In this document: piece by piece, positions 42,201 through 54,804 of the stretch
Layout: each line of letters starts with the position of its first letter
Numbering within the stretch: the stretch's first letter is position 1
Origin: Paramarasmius palmivorus
Lineage: Eukaryota; Basidiomycota; Agaricomycetes; Agaricales; Marasmiaceae
Direction of reading: 5' to 3'
Length of the DNA: 64,000 nt
Assembly (NCBI GenBank): GCA_037176845.1
Contig: JAYKXP010000042.1
Span: forward strand, 62,001 to 126,000
Made by a program: the position numbers and the translations under genes
The notes under the pieces: model-generated
Told to the model about the DNA's origin: nothing
What the model saw: the letters and a program-made list of their open reading frames with translations, nothing else
The model's database searches: none

Positions 42201-44975
42201 GAGTTGTAAGATTGAAGGGTGAGACTAAGTATAAGCAACAGCGCTACAGAGCTAATCCGCGAGCCGTTTCCCTGCGAGTAGCTGTTTACCAAGTAGCCTC
42301 GGAGTGTCCTGCGAGCCTCTCTAATACCGGTCCTTCATGATTTCTACTGGCATCTTTGGTGTCTGAGAGGCCGTATCGCAGTTTGGTAGTAAGGAGCAGG
42401 AGTTGGTAACTTGTTTGGTGTAAGTTGAGGAGAGCGTGTTGAAACTTTAAAAGTCTGCAGCGCTAGAAAGAAGGCGCATGTGATCGTATGTTGTGTCTTT
42501 CCCAACCTTGAACGGGGAGTTAGAAGTGGGGAAGGAGAGAACGAGTCGTTGGGCGCGTTGGGAGCGGGTGAGAACGTTACCGGCGCTCGGGCGCTTAAGC
42601 GCTTATCAAGAGAGAGAAAAAATTTAATCAGGCAAGCCACGTGGTTTTCAACCCTTTCAACAACGTCCATTAGACTCTATTGCCTTTTTCGCTCCATGTT
42701 TATTTCGTTCCTTTCTCGTTTCATTGCGCCCTTTCCATGCGTAAGTCATTCAGCATGTACATTCCACTCTATCTAACGCGTTATTTGATTGATCCCAGAT
42801 CTAGTCATACCACATCCTTCACAACAACCGCGGATCACTATTCAGCTTCACCTGTGGACAACATAACGGCCGCATGTGGACATGGCTAGGGGCTGTCACT
42901 TGGTGTGAACTGTGAACTTCATAATCTGGAGGCTAGTGCCATTTACCGGCTCCTTGGCTGGCATCGGTATCGCGTGCGGGGGTGGTAGCGCAACGTTTGA
43001 CTGGGATAGCGAAGTTTGTCACGACGGGGTATCTCCTGACGAAGCCTAGAGTGTGTGTTCAACATCTACGCGCCCTTCCCGCATATCTCTAACCTCTTGG
43101 CTTAGCTTATTCCTCGCCACTATGGCATGGTCAATACAGCTCGACATTGTCTACCCATATCTGTCCTTTGCGCAAGGCGCTGAGGCAAATGGATGACTCT
43201 TCCACCGCCCTAACGAAGTGCAACCCGCAGAAACTTTCATCATGCAAATCAAAAACTGCTTTCGCTACAAGGAAAAACCCTAGCCAATTCTCTCCGCTGC
43301 AAACCCGCTCGAGGCTCGAGGTTTCCGTGTTTATCAACCCACGACCTATAGCTACTGGCAAAGACAAAATGGAGTTTCATGCGGTCATATCCACTGGTAC
43401 ATACTTATCCCTTACACGTCCTTCACGCTCTGATCCTTTCGCCCCGAGCACAGTGATATACTTCTACCTCCCCAACTGAAAGCCTGAAAGGTATCCATCT
43501 TCTACTGTCCTGTTCTTTCCCTAAACACGCTCTTATGGCTTTATAGACGTTCTACCGTCCGTCCCCAACACCCCCTCACACCCCTCACCCATCTCATTTC
43601 TGCTGCCCCTACCTCCAACCTACCCTCAAGTTCGATACCTTCCCAATGCGTTACAAACGGCGGATCGACTGCAAAAGTAGCCTTACATATGAAGTAATGC
43701 ACTCCTTAACTCTCACGAATACCCCTACTATTTTCGGCGATACCGGTCGCTCCGTAGGTTCGACCTTCGAGGAGAAGGTATATCGACTTCATTGTTCGGT
43801 CGATTTACCTAGTACTGAGCACTTCTTAGGTGCTTTTAGGTGTACTTTAAGATCGGGAAGGGTCACATCAAGTGTTTTTGTTCAGTGTCTCTCTTTGGGA
43901 CGACTATTTGGGGCGGTAATGGCGGTGGGTATTTTTTCTTACATTTATTGGCGAAGAGCATGTTCTAATATATCCTAGACGTTATCTGCGCCCCATATCT
44001 CCGCCTTCCATGGTCCTGTGCACTTCAAAATCACCGCATGCACTAACAAGTCTTCGGATTTCCAACCCGTTGCCACAAACGTTTCCTTGTGACGCGCAGC
44101 ATCCAGGTACTAATACACCACCTCAGTCTTTATTCACTGATTCTATACACAATCTAGGTAACCAGCAACAAGCCGATGCAGGATTCCACACTGGGGATAC
44201 ATGGCCGAAGCGATGCACTGAACTACGCTTCTTGCTGGCTCAGTGAATATCATTCCGTATTCTCTATGCTCCTATTCATGCCAAAACGTCTCTCCATTAG
44301 CTAGCCGCGAACAAAATTCTTTTCTATGGGTGTAGTTAGTGTGGTACGTCTTTCATGGCTTTCGCGCTGCGTCGAAATGATCCGATGTACGCCTCGTTAG
44401 GTACATCAGTTGACTATTCTTGTAGATGAGACCCAGGAATACTATGCTTTGCCCGGTATGACCGTGTATCCATGCACTCGCCAGTACAGCTCGATGATGC
44501 TAGAAGGTGCAACAGAAGGCTACGCGAGAAGGCTGATGCGTTCTCGTGCTATCTTTCGGATCCTTTGCTTGAAGCCGGTGTGGGATAGAGTATCGGTAGT
44601 TGATACCAACAAAGTTACTGGTTCTAAAACCGAGATGCTGAATCAATTCCCTCAGCCGGCGTGGTTCCACTACACATGTCTCGAAGGGCGCGTGGTCTCA
44701 TCTTTACTCTTTTGACCGCAGTTATCCTCCGCGTCATTGCTAGGACCGGACTCGTGAGCGCATTTCATCACAACGCTAGTCTTGGAACTCATCATACTTT
44801 ATCAGGTCTAACAATGAGATGTAACCGTGGCACAGACTCGGAGGCCACCTCGTTGTTACTTCCATCTCATGATCACATCTCCTGGGTCCTTCGATACCTA
44901 TCCTTCACTGATATAGGTTCCTTATAAGACACTTGGAGAGGCGAACTCGAGACTTCCCCAAGAATCACCTTCACA
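36271..44975. other. 8.7 kb without a gene I can support
   Basis: Frames are short on both strands. Pieces with protein-like character include 40419-40800 (ATGLIASGIILR; WHDMAMYSKGI), 41650-41700 (EVGTEHTKRVLYQIIDEAQ), 43131-43460 on either strand and 44410-44715. GT-AG pairs 50-60 nt apart are frequent. Because the next gene has 9- and 10-nt exons, genes built from tiny exons may be hidden here; RNA evidence would be needed. 37.6-39.7 kb looks intergenic. Confidence 0.3.
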
Positions 44976-46441
44976 ATGTTACTCGCTCCAATTCCCGTCG
45001 CTCTTGAAGAAAAAAGGACAGGAACGGTCAGTGGTTCCTGCACTAGATGTTCAATGACTGTCTAATACCCTTAACAGTATATTGATGGTGTGCCTCTGTC
45101 TCATTACTGACAAGGATTCTAACCATAAAGGCAGTCGCCGTTTCCGTCATACTCGTATACGACTTTCTTCTCGTTATGGACTCGGAAACTCAGTATATAT
45201 GGAAGTCGCCCTGCTCGCTGTTCAAAGTGTTGTACACGGTACAACGATTTCTTGCCTTCGTCGATGGCTTTACCCTAGTTCTTATTTGTGAGTCGGTATT
45301 GCGTGTCGGATCCGATAAACTGCTCACCTACGTTTAAGATCACTTCAGTACCGGTATTGACTGTGATTTACTGTTCCGCCTGAGGATGTGTACGTTTCTA
45401 TTGCATCCACGAATGAAACAAGCTGACGATGTCTCTAGTTATTTCCACAACGGGGATTGCGCTATCCAACGGTGAGCGTCCCTGAATTTCTTCGTGTCAG
45501 GTTCTTGACGATACAATATATCAGTCATACTCGCCTTTCGAATCTGGTCCATCTGGACGAACAGTACTCTGGCCAGAACTGCTATCGTGGCTCTAACGCT
45601 AGTCTGCTTAATCCCAGACTTCGTCATAATTCACGAGGTTACGGAGATCCGTAAAATGTAATCCTGTGTTTCAGTTTCGTTGTTGTACGCAAGGTGATTC
45701 AACGTTTATTTTCAGTTGCCGATCCCCCCGTCCCAAATTTGCGTGGATGCTTCGTGGTACAAAGCCGAAATGCCTACGTGGTTTACATCTTTTTGGCATG
45801 GTTCCTGTATGACCTAGGTAAGTACGAACCATCATATCAAAAGTACTCGACGAGTAATATCGTTGTTAGGAGCAGCTATTCTTTTCCTGATACCTGCAAT
45901 TGCGGCGTGTAGGTGAAGATTCTATCGATGCCTCAGATGTCTAACGTTGCTGTAGTCAGGCAAGGGTTCTCGAAGCTAGTGACTGTCTTCTACCGAGATG
46001 GTATGTAACCTGTGCTGTATGGGTGTGTTCATTAAATACCATATTCCCCATAGGTGCTATCTACGTCGTCGTCATGCTTTGTAAGTATGCTCGGGACACA
46101 TCAATATGGACTGCTTACCATCAACTTCAGGTCTCTCCGTAGTGAATATCGTGGTTGTCATGACGTTTCCTGTAAGCTAGATTTGTTCTAGAGTTGATAC
46201 GCTGAATGTACTCACCGGCGACATAGCGTGAACTTTCTCTTTTGCTTGCTCCGTAAGTCTCTAGAACTGTCGTTCATTCTTTTTGATTGACCACATGATA
46301 CTTGCAAGCTTTGAGCGCGTCATGCATCTCATTCTCACAAGCCGCATGATTATCCATATTCGAGAAATCGCTGCTTCTAGAAATGTTATACCTCGGATTA
46401 CTGAACCAGGGATCGGGGAAGTATGTCATACATCCATGTAA
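44976..46441 (+). CDS. DUF6533-type seven-helix membrane protein
   Basis: Exon 1 (44976-45026) encodes MLLAPIPVALEEKRTGT. A 10-nt exon (45078-45087) and exon 3 from 45135 complete the DUF6533 signature: YIDVAVSVILVYDFLLVMD, then YIWKSPCSLFKVLYTVQRFL and FVDGFTLVLI. A probable 9-nt exon (45339-45347, giving YHF) and later exons add helices ISTTGIALSNVILAFRIWSI, ARTAIVALTLVCLIPDFVI, NAYVVYIFLAWFLYDL and GAIYVVVMLCLSVVNIVVVM. The last exon, ERVMHLILTSRMIIHIREI, has the typical basic C-terminal motif of the family and stops at 46441. These proteins are abundant in Agaricomycetes and sit in membranes; their function is unknown. Some middle junctions are inferred only from frame and family pattern. 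Confidence 0.75.
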
Positions 46442-47125
46442 CTCAATGGTGTTCCTTGTATCATTACGTTGTTGTAAAATTTCTCATGATCTATTTGTGA
46501 GTCTGTTTAGGTCTGTTCGTTCAACTTTGAGTCCCTACATTTTGATTCGACCGTGGGTACTCCGAACGTTTTACTTATTTAATTCCTCGAGGTTGCGTAC
46601 CGTCGTAACTGGCAATGTCTTCAATGTAAAGCCGGTAGCTGGCTTGAGTCTGCTTGAATCCCCAGGGAATGACTACAAATTAGTCGTCAGACGTGCTAAG
46701 CACAAGAGTCACGTGATGTGAATTCCAGATATCTTTAGTAGATGTCACGGTGTGACACTGACTGTGACGCAAGCTTTTCATTTCGACGTCGACGACTATC
46801 TCATTATTCCACAACAAAGTTCACGGTCGGCTGGCCACTATCGGGATACTCTGCGATACTATTCTTAGGCTATGACTCTTTATCAACACCACCTCGTCTT
46901 AGGAACCGATTGCTCTCATGCTGTAGCGGCATGACGTCCACCAGAAGCGCTGAACCCTATATACTACTTGTGAACTCTGCAACAAAGGCACTATCATTGG
47001 TGGATATTAGATTCCTATGACGCGTTATCATACTCGAGTCTCACGGATGCCCCATGGTCTTTCATTTATACTGCGCCAACACCCAAGTAGACGATATCCT
47101 CGTGTTTGCTTGCCCCCGGTTCCCA
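46442..47125. other. intergenic or unresolved exons
   Basis: A 112-codon plus frame ends inside this stretch (46721). Near 46770 another frame reads TQAFHFDVDDYLIIPQ. Neither is assigned. Confidence 0.25.
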
Positions 47126-48560
47126 ATGGTTCACATTACTACAGATCAAAAGGCGTCGTTCGAGCGTGACGGAGTATGTCTTTCATTATACGAGTCGTTC
47201 ATTGCTGAATTATTACTCTCAGTACCTCATCCTCCCGGCAATCTCAGAAGATGTATCGAAGAATATCGTGACCTGGACTAATGAGGTAAAGGTAGGTTTT
47301 CGTAACCTATGCATAATCCGTTTCGCAAAGCAAGTCAAAGAACCTCCCACATCGCTCGAATGCCTGGATGCACTACGAAGAGGTCGATTCCAAAGGTCAG
47401 CACATACTATGCCGAACGGAGAACTTTGCAAACTATCACGATGGTTTCAACAACTTGTTTCGAGGCCGTGAAATATTGGGTATTTTAGAACAGCTGGGCG
47501 GAGAAGAGATGGTTCTCTTCAAGGAGAAAATCAACTATAAGGTGCGCTTTCACATCTTTCCCGAACCTTGGTCTGCTCGTTAATATTCGTCCTCGCAGGC
47601 ACCATGGGCTGGTGGCTTCCGACCTCATGTGAGCTCTCGTGTCGCTGTCAATGAACCTTGAGCTGGAAGCGATGACTGACATGTGACCCAGCTGGATTCA
47701 CCTTCATGTACGTGCCAACACGCTCATGAAAACTCGAGTATTTAGTATTCCGCAGATCAGCATATCGGAAACGTGAAACATCTCAGTAGTGAGTGGTTCG
47801 CTTCCCCTGGATCTGTCGATTCCGACCGCATGACTAGTTCTAATGGCTTCTGAGCCTGCTACTCTGGAGAACGGCTGTCTTGAGGTAAGAAGCTCCGCAG
47901 GTCCACGGTACTTCCTGTCCGCTGTGAAGATCTAACTGTCGCACACATAGGTAGTTGCAGGATCACACAAAGACTCAGTTCCCCTCGGCGATGACAAGTG
48001 TATTGACCCCTCTTGGTGCGACAAGCAGACTTGGGTCAGTTGGCTATCTCGGTGGATTGTTACTAATTCCTTCTGACGAGTACCGAAGACACCTGTTCCC
48101 TTGAAAACTGGTGAATTCCTCATATTTGGCTCTTACCTTGCTCACCGTTCCGGGCCAAATAACTCCCCCAACGGCCGAGCAGCCATCGTATGTGTCTTTC
48201 CCAATACGATTTCATTTCATTTACTCAAGTCGACATCTCCCGCTAGTATGCTACTTACAACGCCATTTCGGACGGTGGCGACAAGCACGATGCATATTAC
48301 ATTGACCGGTAAACTATTACTACTGTTTCGATCTTTTCCACACTCCGTTGATTCGTATGTTCGGTATCAGCCGAAAGAATTGGCCTCCTACCGCCGACAG
48401 ACTTATGGGAGAAAAGTATGCGAAGGGTGCGAAGCTCTACGCGTACGTTGTTCCGATTATTCGTTCGTTCAATTTCACAAACTCGTGTTTGGTCTATGCC
48501 AGCTTCGGCTCCCCAATGCTGACTGTGGACGCTGAATCTTACAAGGCCATGGGTTTGTAA
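47126..48560 (+). CDS. phytanoyl-CoA dioxygenase (PhyH) family enzyme
   Basis: Iron(II)/2-oxoglutarate-dependent oxygenase family. ATG at 47126: VHITTDQKASFERDG matches the usual N-terminal helix. Exons follow: EDVSKNIVTWTNE, then SKNLPHRSNAWMHYEEVD, HILCRTENFANYHDGFNN, LGGEEMVLFKEKINYK and APWAGGFRPH, joined by a 62-nt intron to LDSP. This places the H-x-D iron motif across a splice site. Next come ASEPATLENGCLE/VVAGSHK and LKTGEFLIFGSYLAHRSGPN, which holds the distal His. Then YATYNAISDGGDKHDAYYID, NWPPTADRLMGEKYAKGAKL, and a final exon FGSPMLTVDAESYKAMGL ending at TAA 48560. All family landmarks appear in order. The substrate cannot be told from sequence; fungal relatives often act in secondary metabolism. 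The exon between the HLDS motif and ASEPAT is unclear. Confidence 0.8.
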
Positions 48561-48998
48561 CAGTACACCTTCCATGCCTAATTTACTATAACAAAATGTA
48601 TCAATTCTATGTATATATTGTACACGAGATACAGGACCTGAAATGGTGGGAGTCAGACATGGTCCAGAACACGACCTTCCCGTGAGGTTCCAGACCGAAA
48701 GACAAAGCGACCGCGACACAGAATCTAGATCTGATCAAAACGTGAACTCAATTGTCATAGAACTTTGTTTACAACAGAGTATGCTACGAGTACAAAGTCA
48801 AGGAGTGTAAGGTACAGTTTAGAAGTAGAGATGGAAGTTTAAGGAATGTGTAACGCGATGTTGGTTTCGCTAGTCATTAACGTCCGTGAAAAGCGTGATG
48901 GGTATATCCGAACCTGAATCTATGTGCAGGAAAAAAAGGGTGAAGCTGACGTAAGATAGGATAGGTAGGCCGCATGCAACATGCCAGGATAGTGATAT

Positions 48999-50573
48999 TT
49001 AATCATCCAGATAAACCACACGCATCCGAGGGGTGATATCAATGAAAACCCAGCCGTCATTCTGAGGATTTGTGCGTTTTATCCTTCCAAAGACGCTCGG
49101 AAGACGTGGCCTTCGGGAGGTAGGCGTGGAAGGTGATTCTGGGGAAGAAGAACGTGGCATTGGAGGTGGTGTTACCGAAACTCTAGTGGTCTGCGGCATG
49201 GTCAGCGCCCTTGGGAGGCGAGGTAGCGATGTATGGCTCTTCAACGAGGTGCTGGAGTCCGCAGTAGACGGTCTAGATTGAAAGAGATTACGAGAGCTGG
49301 CACGAGCGGTTGGCTTCCGACTGAACAGAGCGCTGGTCAATTGGAATGGTTCCGAGATAACCGGCCGACTTGACTGCGATCTTAGCGGTGTACTCGGACG
49401 AGGTTTCGTGTAACCAACGTTGAAGATCTGGGGAAGCCACGGAGGATGTGCGTCTCCAGGTTGAAGGAGCTCAGGCGTCTTCGATCGTGTGATGCTTTTA
49501 GTCTCTTCTGAAACAAAGTCGACATTGATGTAATTTGAAGTCGACGTGGTAGTTGTAGAAAACCTTGATGACTGTAAACATCAATGTAGCGTCTATAACG
49601 GCCTCGAAAGAGTTTGACGCACTAGGTGTGGTTCACATTCGGGATGCCCATTCCCAAATACATCGGACTTTGAGTCTCCGGGTTCAATGAACGAGAAAGA
49701 CAACTGGGAGGATTTATGCAGGAGTTGTCGACCTGAGATGGTCGTAAAGCCTTGATCTGGGTCCCATATAGCCGCAAACGTTAAGGCTGTTTGAGGTGTG
49801 GCTACTCGATGTGCTCGTGTTTTTGGCGTCAGGATAACACAGGCACTATCTTGGGAATATAGCGAATCCTGGAAGAACGAGTTTGTCAGAGTGATAGCGC
49901 TGTGTAGGTGTGCAAGACTTACTCGTTCTGAGCTTTCCTTCAGAGAGTGTGTCTTGAACTGTGAATCCCTATCTTGAGAGCTCATGAATGGCTCAGTGTT
50001 CCGAAGTGTAGAGTCTTGCGACGTCAAAGAGCTTATGGTAGAAATCGATGATGAGAGTTCAGGGGATGTTCCATGACTTGGTTTCCTGTGATTCTTTGTG
50101 ACAGTTAGGAAAATTGAACGAATGAACAAGAGAGACTCACTGTATCCTCCACTGAGACCGTCAATCCAAGGGTTTTTCGCTTCATGACGCGTTCTTTCAC
50201 CCAAACTGGCTCCCTCAAGGTGCAGACAAAGAACTCGGCCCTATATCCAGCAAAAGCGTTAATGCGACGTTACGAGTACGAAAGGTAACGACTTACAGAT
50301 GCAGAGAATGCGAGTGCCGAGGTTTGCGGTGTGCAAGGTGAACAGAGGAGCAGGTTTATAAAGGATACGCTCTGCCTGCAGAGAGAGAACGAAAACGAAA
50401 GAAGAGACCCGATAGGAACCGATCATGAGACCCACTTTTTGACATGGCTTCTCGTGAACAAGACATAGAGCAGGGCACAGATCAGGTATTTCGGGGTATA
50501 TAGTTGGCATGCCTTCTTTCGGGAAGGTCCCACTGTTCTGGTCCGGCAGTCGTAATGGGGATGATCCCGCCAA
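48999..50573 (-). CDS. Ser/Pro-rich protein of unknown family, member 1 of a local paralogue group
   Basis: The last exon (to TAA at 48999) encodes a Ser/Thr/Pro-rich segment (TPPPMPRSSSPESPSTPTSR) ending NDGWVFIDITPRMRVVYLDD, and extends upstream to about 49560 (TKSITRSKTPELLQPGDAHP). Further exons lie at 49.6-50.2 kb, including ALTFAAIWDPDQGF and SSQLSFSFIEPGDSKSD. An upstream frame at 50.26-50.64 kb includes a hydrophobic stretch (LKALSILLGALLFGTKIL) that could be a membrane helix. The 5' end and some junctions are unresolved. The motif ALTFA(A/V)(I/V)WDPD recurs in the next gene at about 51.88 kb, so the two are paralogues. Function unknown. Confidence 0.45.
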
Positions 50574-51269
50574 CGCAGATTTATGAGAATCTTCGTGCCA
50601 AATAGAAGCGCTCCCAGAAGTATGCTGAGGGCCTTAAGAAGAAATGAAGGTGAACGGGGTCGAGCAAGAGAGTTCGGGTGGCCGTCATGGCGGGGAAGGA
50701 AAAGGAAAGATCAGACTGCCGTAATCCGAGTCTCGCACGCGATCAGCTGGTTTACACGTGTGGTAACCGAAATCACCGTAGTTCGGTCGTGACAAATGAA
50801 TCGCGACTTGCCCTTTCAGCTCTCGAGTCTAGAGTAAAAAGCGACTAGATTACAGCGTGAAATTACATTGAGATGGTATAGCGGCCAGAGTCTAGGTAGT
50901 GGGATCTACGTTATACTACGTGACAACTCGTTCATAATCGTCCAGTGAGTGACCTGCACTTCAATGTCCTCGTAACCTGCATTTACTGGTGCGCAACTTC
51001 GACGCAAATCCATTGTTCCACCGGGAACCCTTTTCTTTGTGACAAAGTTCGACGAAGCTTCGATATAGGCGAACAAATGGGTTGAGCCGAAGGTAGCTCT
51101 ACGACAGGAGCAGTAGGCAAAGATACTTGGTGACCAAAAACCTCTCGTTTGAGTACCTCGGAAGGTGGAGCAGGGATATCTGCGGGGCGTCTCTTTCTGA
51201 GTCGATTGTGCCGATGGATAGAATGAGTGAAAAGCGTCGAATTTGTCTGATCGAAGACTTCTCCTGGCT

Positions 51270-52164
51270 CTACTTTAGACCACGTCGAGGAAGCGTCACA
51301 ATTGTCAAAGGTAGACTCTGGACAACGCGATCTACACGTATCCTAAAGACTTCGCTTAGTCCCGAGCCCTGACCTATGAAGTTCAAACTCACCGAAAAAA
51401 ATTGGTTGTTATTTGGAGCACGTATCGGTAAACACTCCACCTCGTAAAATCCCTCATCTATTATGGATTCACGTTCGTCTCCCAGTGCTTCTGGTAGCTT
51501 CTTCGCAAAAGACATGCGTGGATCGAATTTGAACTCTGAATCCAGCATTCTGAGGCAAGAAAAGGATTTGTTGTGGCGATGAACCTTCCCCATCAATGAA
51601 CCTCGCAAATAGACATCCAATTCTCCTAACGTTGACGAAGTTTGCGTCCTTCCAAGCTTGAGACGATCTCTCGTACAGCTGTCCTCAAATAGCCATTCAT
51701 AGTTCTCCCGAAAATACTGCAAGGTTGCCGTGTTTTCCGATAAGGGGACAGTCGATTGTCCTATCGTGAGGACTTGGGAACACGCGTCGGTTGGCGATAG
51801 CGCTGCGACATCGTCACCTTGGTTTTCTCCGAGAAGTTCAGCGCTAGAGAAAGCGACCATTTCGTCGTCAGGATCCCAAACGACAGCAAATGTTAATGCT
51901 GAGTTTGGTGGAACTACGTCGGACCATCGACAGCGTGATGGAGACGCGCTGGTAGGTGGTGTGGTTGATTGCGGACGGCTTGTGCCCTAGAAAGCAGGTC
52001 AGAGATACGAGGTAAAGGTCTGACTCATGCGTCGTACCTCGGTGGCACCTAGCAACAAAGGGCTCATGGGTGCGGAGACAGAATGACGGGGATGCATCGT
52101 GTAGGGAAGTCTCTGTTTGACAAAGAACTTCTATAACAAAGGACGCGAGAGTGTCAACAAACAA
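51270..52164 (-). CDS. paralogue 2 of the ALTFAxxWDPD group
   Basis: After an intron whose acceptor lies near 51989, a continuous frame reads GTSRPQSTTPPTSASPS, ALTFAVVWDPDDEMVAFSS, LRGSLMGKVHRHNKSFSCL, DSEFKFDPRMSFAKKLPEAL and GFYEVECLPIRAPNNNQFFS, with a donor-like GTGAG near 51393. An upstream exon at 52164-52040 is likely (LCQTETSLHDASPSF). The Ser/Pro-rich linker plus conserved core match the gene at 49-50.5 kb. The domain LTFAVVWDPDDE has no family I recognise. The true start and end are not fixed. Confidence 0.45.
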
Positions 52165-52449
52165 TGAGAATCAGAAAGCTGGTGTACTTACACACTCCTC
52201 GGAGCGTGACGGAAAGAGAGATCAAGACTTGGGGGAAGGAGTGAAAAGGACGGTGAAAAGGAATGAGCGAGGGGAATCGAGTAATGCCTCATGGTAAGAT
52301 AGAAGTGACTTGTTAGTGTGTGAAAACTTCTCACGGAATGCTTTGTGGAAACAAGTAAACATTTTAGACACGGGGTTTGAGCGTATTCGAGTCAATTCAA
52401 AGGATGATAAATTGACCACATCAATTCTTAAATTGATCACTGTCATCAC

Positions 52450-54312
52450 TGATCACCTCGTCGCGAGGATACCACGCGCGTTACCTTGAGGAGTCTTTGT
52501 TATATCATGTTCAGTACAAAGAAGGGAAAATTGAAAGTGCACGTACGAGTAACAGAGGGCGGGTAACATTCAGTGTCCGTTCAGGTTCAAGCAATTGTGC
52601 TTGCACTGAATTGATTATGGGGAGTCAGGGACTGCCTGAGTGACTAGCCTCGTGTAGAAGCAAAAACACCGAACAAAGCTTAATGAAATCTCCCGAAATT
52701 CCCACAAAGACAGCGAAAGGACAGCTGTGCACCGAAGTCTTCGCACGAGGCAACAAGCTAGCGAAAATCAAGGGGTAAAGCAGGATCACGAATGACAATG
52801 ACGTCGAACCTGGTATCAAGGAAAGACTGGTTGCCGATTCTTTTAGCTCATAGTGTTGAATTCTTCAAGCAGTCCTCCAGCGAAGGGCTCTGGCATTGCT
52901 ATCCGAAAATGGGTGTAATAGCAGGCCACTTGGGATAACCTGACCCATCAGAACACGAATAATATCGGCACCTAGTCATAACCCTTTGTTCATTAGAGAA
53001 AATCCGAGCCCCCAAAAGTATACACTGTACCAGTCAACTGGACAACTTCGGCACGCCCTCAGGAAGAAGACAGTACCGATGTGAACCAAACACATAGGCA
53101 GGAAGTTAGCAAACACTGTCTTGTCCGTTGAAGTTGACTCGACGACTGGAGCTTGACATTTGAGGTTGTGTGTCTTCTTTTGGTGCGAGAGCGCTCTAGA
53201 CTCATCGGCACGGGAGAGAATTCAACATCTTCAACATTCCTCCGTGCATCACTGAAAGTCAGGGTGGAGAGCATTCGAAGTCAGAAATGACACAAAGAGT
53301 ACCAAGATGTTTCTGATCCCGGGGATTGAGATTGGTAACACTGTCGCTGATCTTGGTCGTCCAAAAGTGACCTGCAAAGACCGAATTGCGGCTCGCCGCA
53401 CCTTGTGGAGCCGAACGATCGATTGAAGGATCTGGGCCAGCACGAGTGTCGGCATTACGGGTTAACACGGATCGAAAAGATCTTCATGGCAGTATGCCCA
53501 AGGCCCAGGGCATAACCGGCGAAGAGAGAGAGTTCGTAACTGCGTCCTGGAAGATAGAAATCAACGACGACGGCAAATAGAATGGCTCTAAACTGACTAC
53601 CGAGCCACGAGGGATGATCGATCACAAGAACGAGAACGATATTGGGGAATAAACATCGTGAATGAGAAAGGGTAGTCGAGTGAATTCTCGCCTGTGCTAC
53701 AGTGACAACTCAGGATGTTTCCTATGTAGTATTCAGTTACGTTTGATGTAGTAAAATGTATCTTACTGTGCACGTCAACTTGTGTCTTTGCTTAAACCGA
53801 TTGTGTTGTTAGCTTGCCTTCTCGTTGTACAAGAAAACGACCACACAAATACCGATTGGCTCTGCAAGGATCTTCCGATTGGATACATCCGGGTACAAGG
53901 CACGCCTGAGGGAAATCAAGGGACAGCGATCACTGCTTCCAACCGTGACGTAGAGAAGGTCGTACTTGGCGGCCCCGGAGGACAAAACCACGGATGGTAT
54001 CCCTGGAAGACTGCATGAAGAATCAGAAGCGAAAACACAGAGCAGGCTTCAGACTCATCAGAAAGGTAGGTAATGCCACCGCCACCCTGGAAAGCACGCA
54101 GCATCTCCTGCTCCAAATTGAAGGACGATCCGAACAGAGGTATTTTGAAGAGAACGGAAGAATCAGCCACGCAAAATGACTGTACGAACGATGTTTACTG
54201 TTTACGTCGGGGTCTGCGACTTTGCTATATTATCAGATTGATTAAGGCCTGGACCCACATGAATGACATCGGGAACGAGAACTCAACATATTCAACATTC
54301 CTCTGTGGAGCA
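52450..54312. other. fragments related to the neighbouring paralogue group; no complete gene
   Basis: Minus-strand pieces at about 53250-53205 (RNVEDVEFSPVPMS) and about 54315-54270 (RNVEYVEFSFPMS) are clearly duplicated and probably are exons or decayed exons of tandem copies. Plus-strand frames at 53386-53580 and 53782-54018 are shadows or chance. Confidence 0.35.
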
Positions 54313-54804
54313 TCATTTACATAGCTCTTGCCCATGTTCAGAAGCATAAAATCGCAGTGAGAAGGGCATCTGAAAACATTTATGGCGTTCTCGGGAAAAG
54401 AAAACATCTTGCTCGATGTTGATGCTCTTCACATTCAAATGAAATCTTAATAACACTATATCTGGATTGTTATCGGTACCATCGTGAATGAGAATAGGAA
54501 GGAAGGACTTAACAGAATTGTTTCTGAGACATTCAAACTCATAGTCGGCCGCCGCAGGTTGACATTCTGATTTAGGGGAATGGAGAGCCCTTTGCGTTGT
54601 CCCTGCTAGGCGCCATTTCAGGCTGAAACGATCACATCGGCCGATGAAGCAAACACCTAAACATATTCCTATCAACACGAGTGAAGATGCGAGCGAGAAT
54701 TCGACAGTACCTGGGTATGTGAACGGAATGTTCCTGCTCGTCTCAATTTCTGTTTTAGAATCTGGAAGAACGGAGGATATCAAGCTACTTACCGACAAAA
54801 CCAT
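54313..54804 (-). CDS. membrane-anchored hypothetical protein
   Basis: ATG at 54804 starts MVLSVSSLISSVLPDSKTE, a Ser-rich segment. One strong membrane helix follows (EFSLASSLVLIGICLGVCFI), ending in a basic stop-transfer (GRCDRFSLKWR). The cytosolic part contains YEFECLRNNSVKSFLPILIH. The ORF ends at 54313, but splicing may extend it toward the RNVEYVEFS exon in the 54.3-kb area. It may be part of the same tandem group as the genes at 49-52 kb. Family not recognised. Confidence 0.4.
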   Translation of the reverse strand: MVLSVSSLISSVLPDSKTEIETSRNIPFTYPGTVEFSLASSLVLIGICLGVCFIGRCDRFSLKWRLAGTTQRALHSPKSECQPAAADYEFECLRNNSVKSFLPILIHDGTDNNPDIVLLRFHLNVKSINIEQDVFFSRERHKCFQMPFSLRFYASEHGQELCK

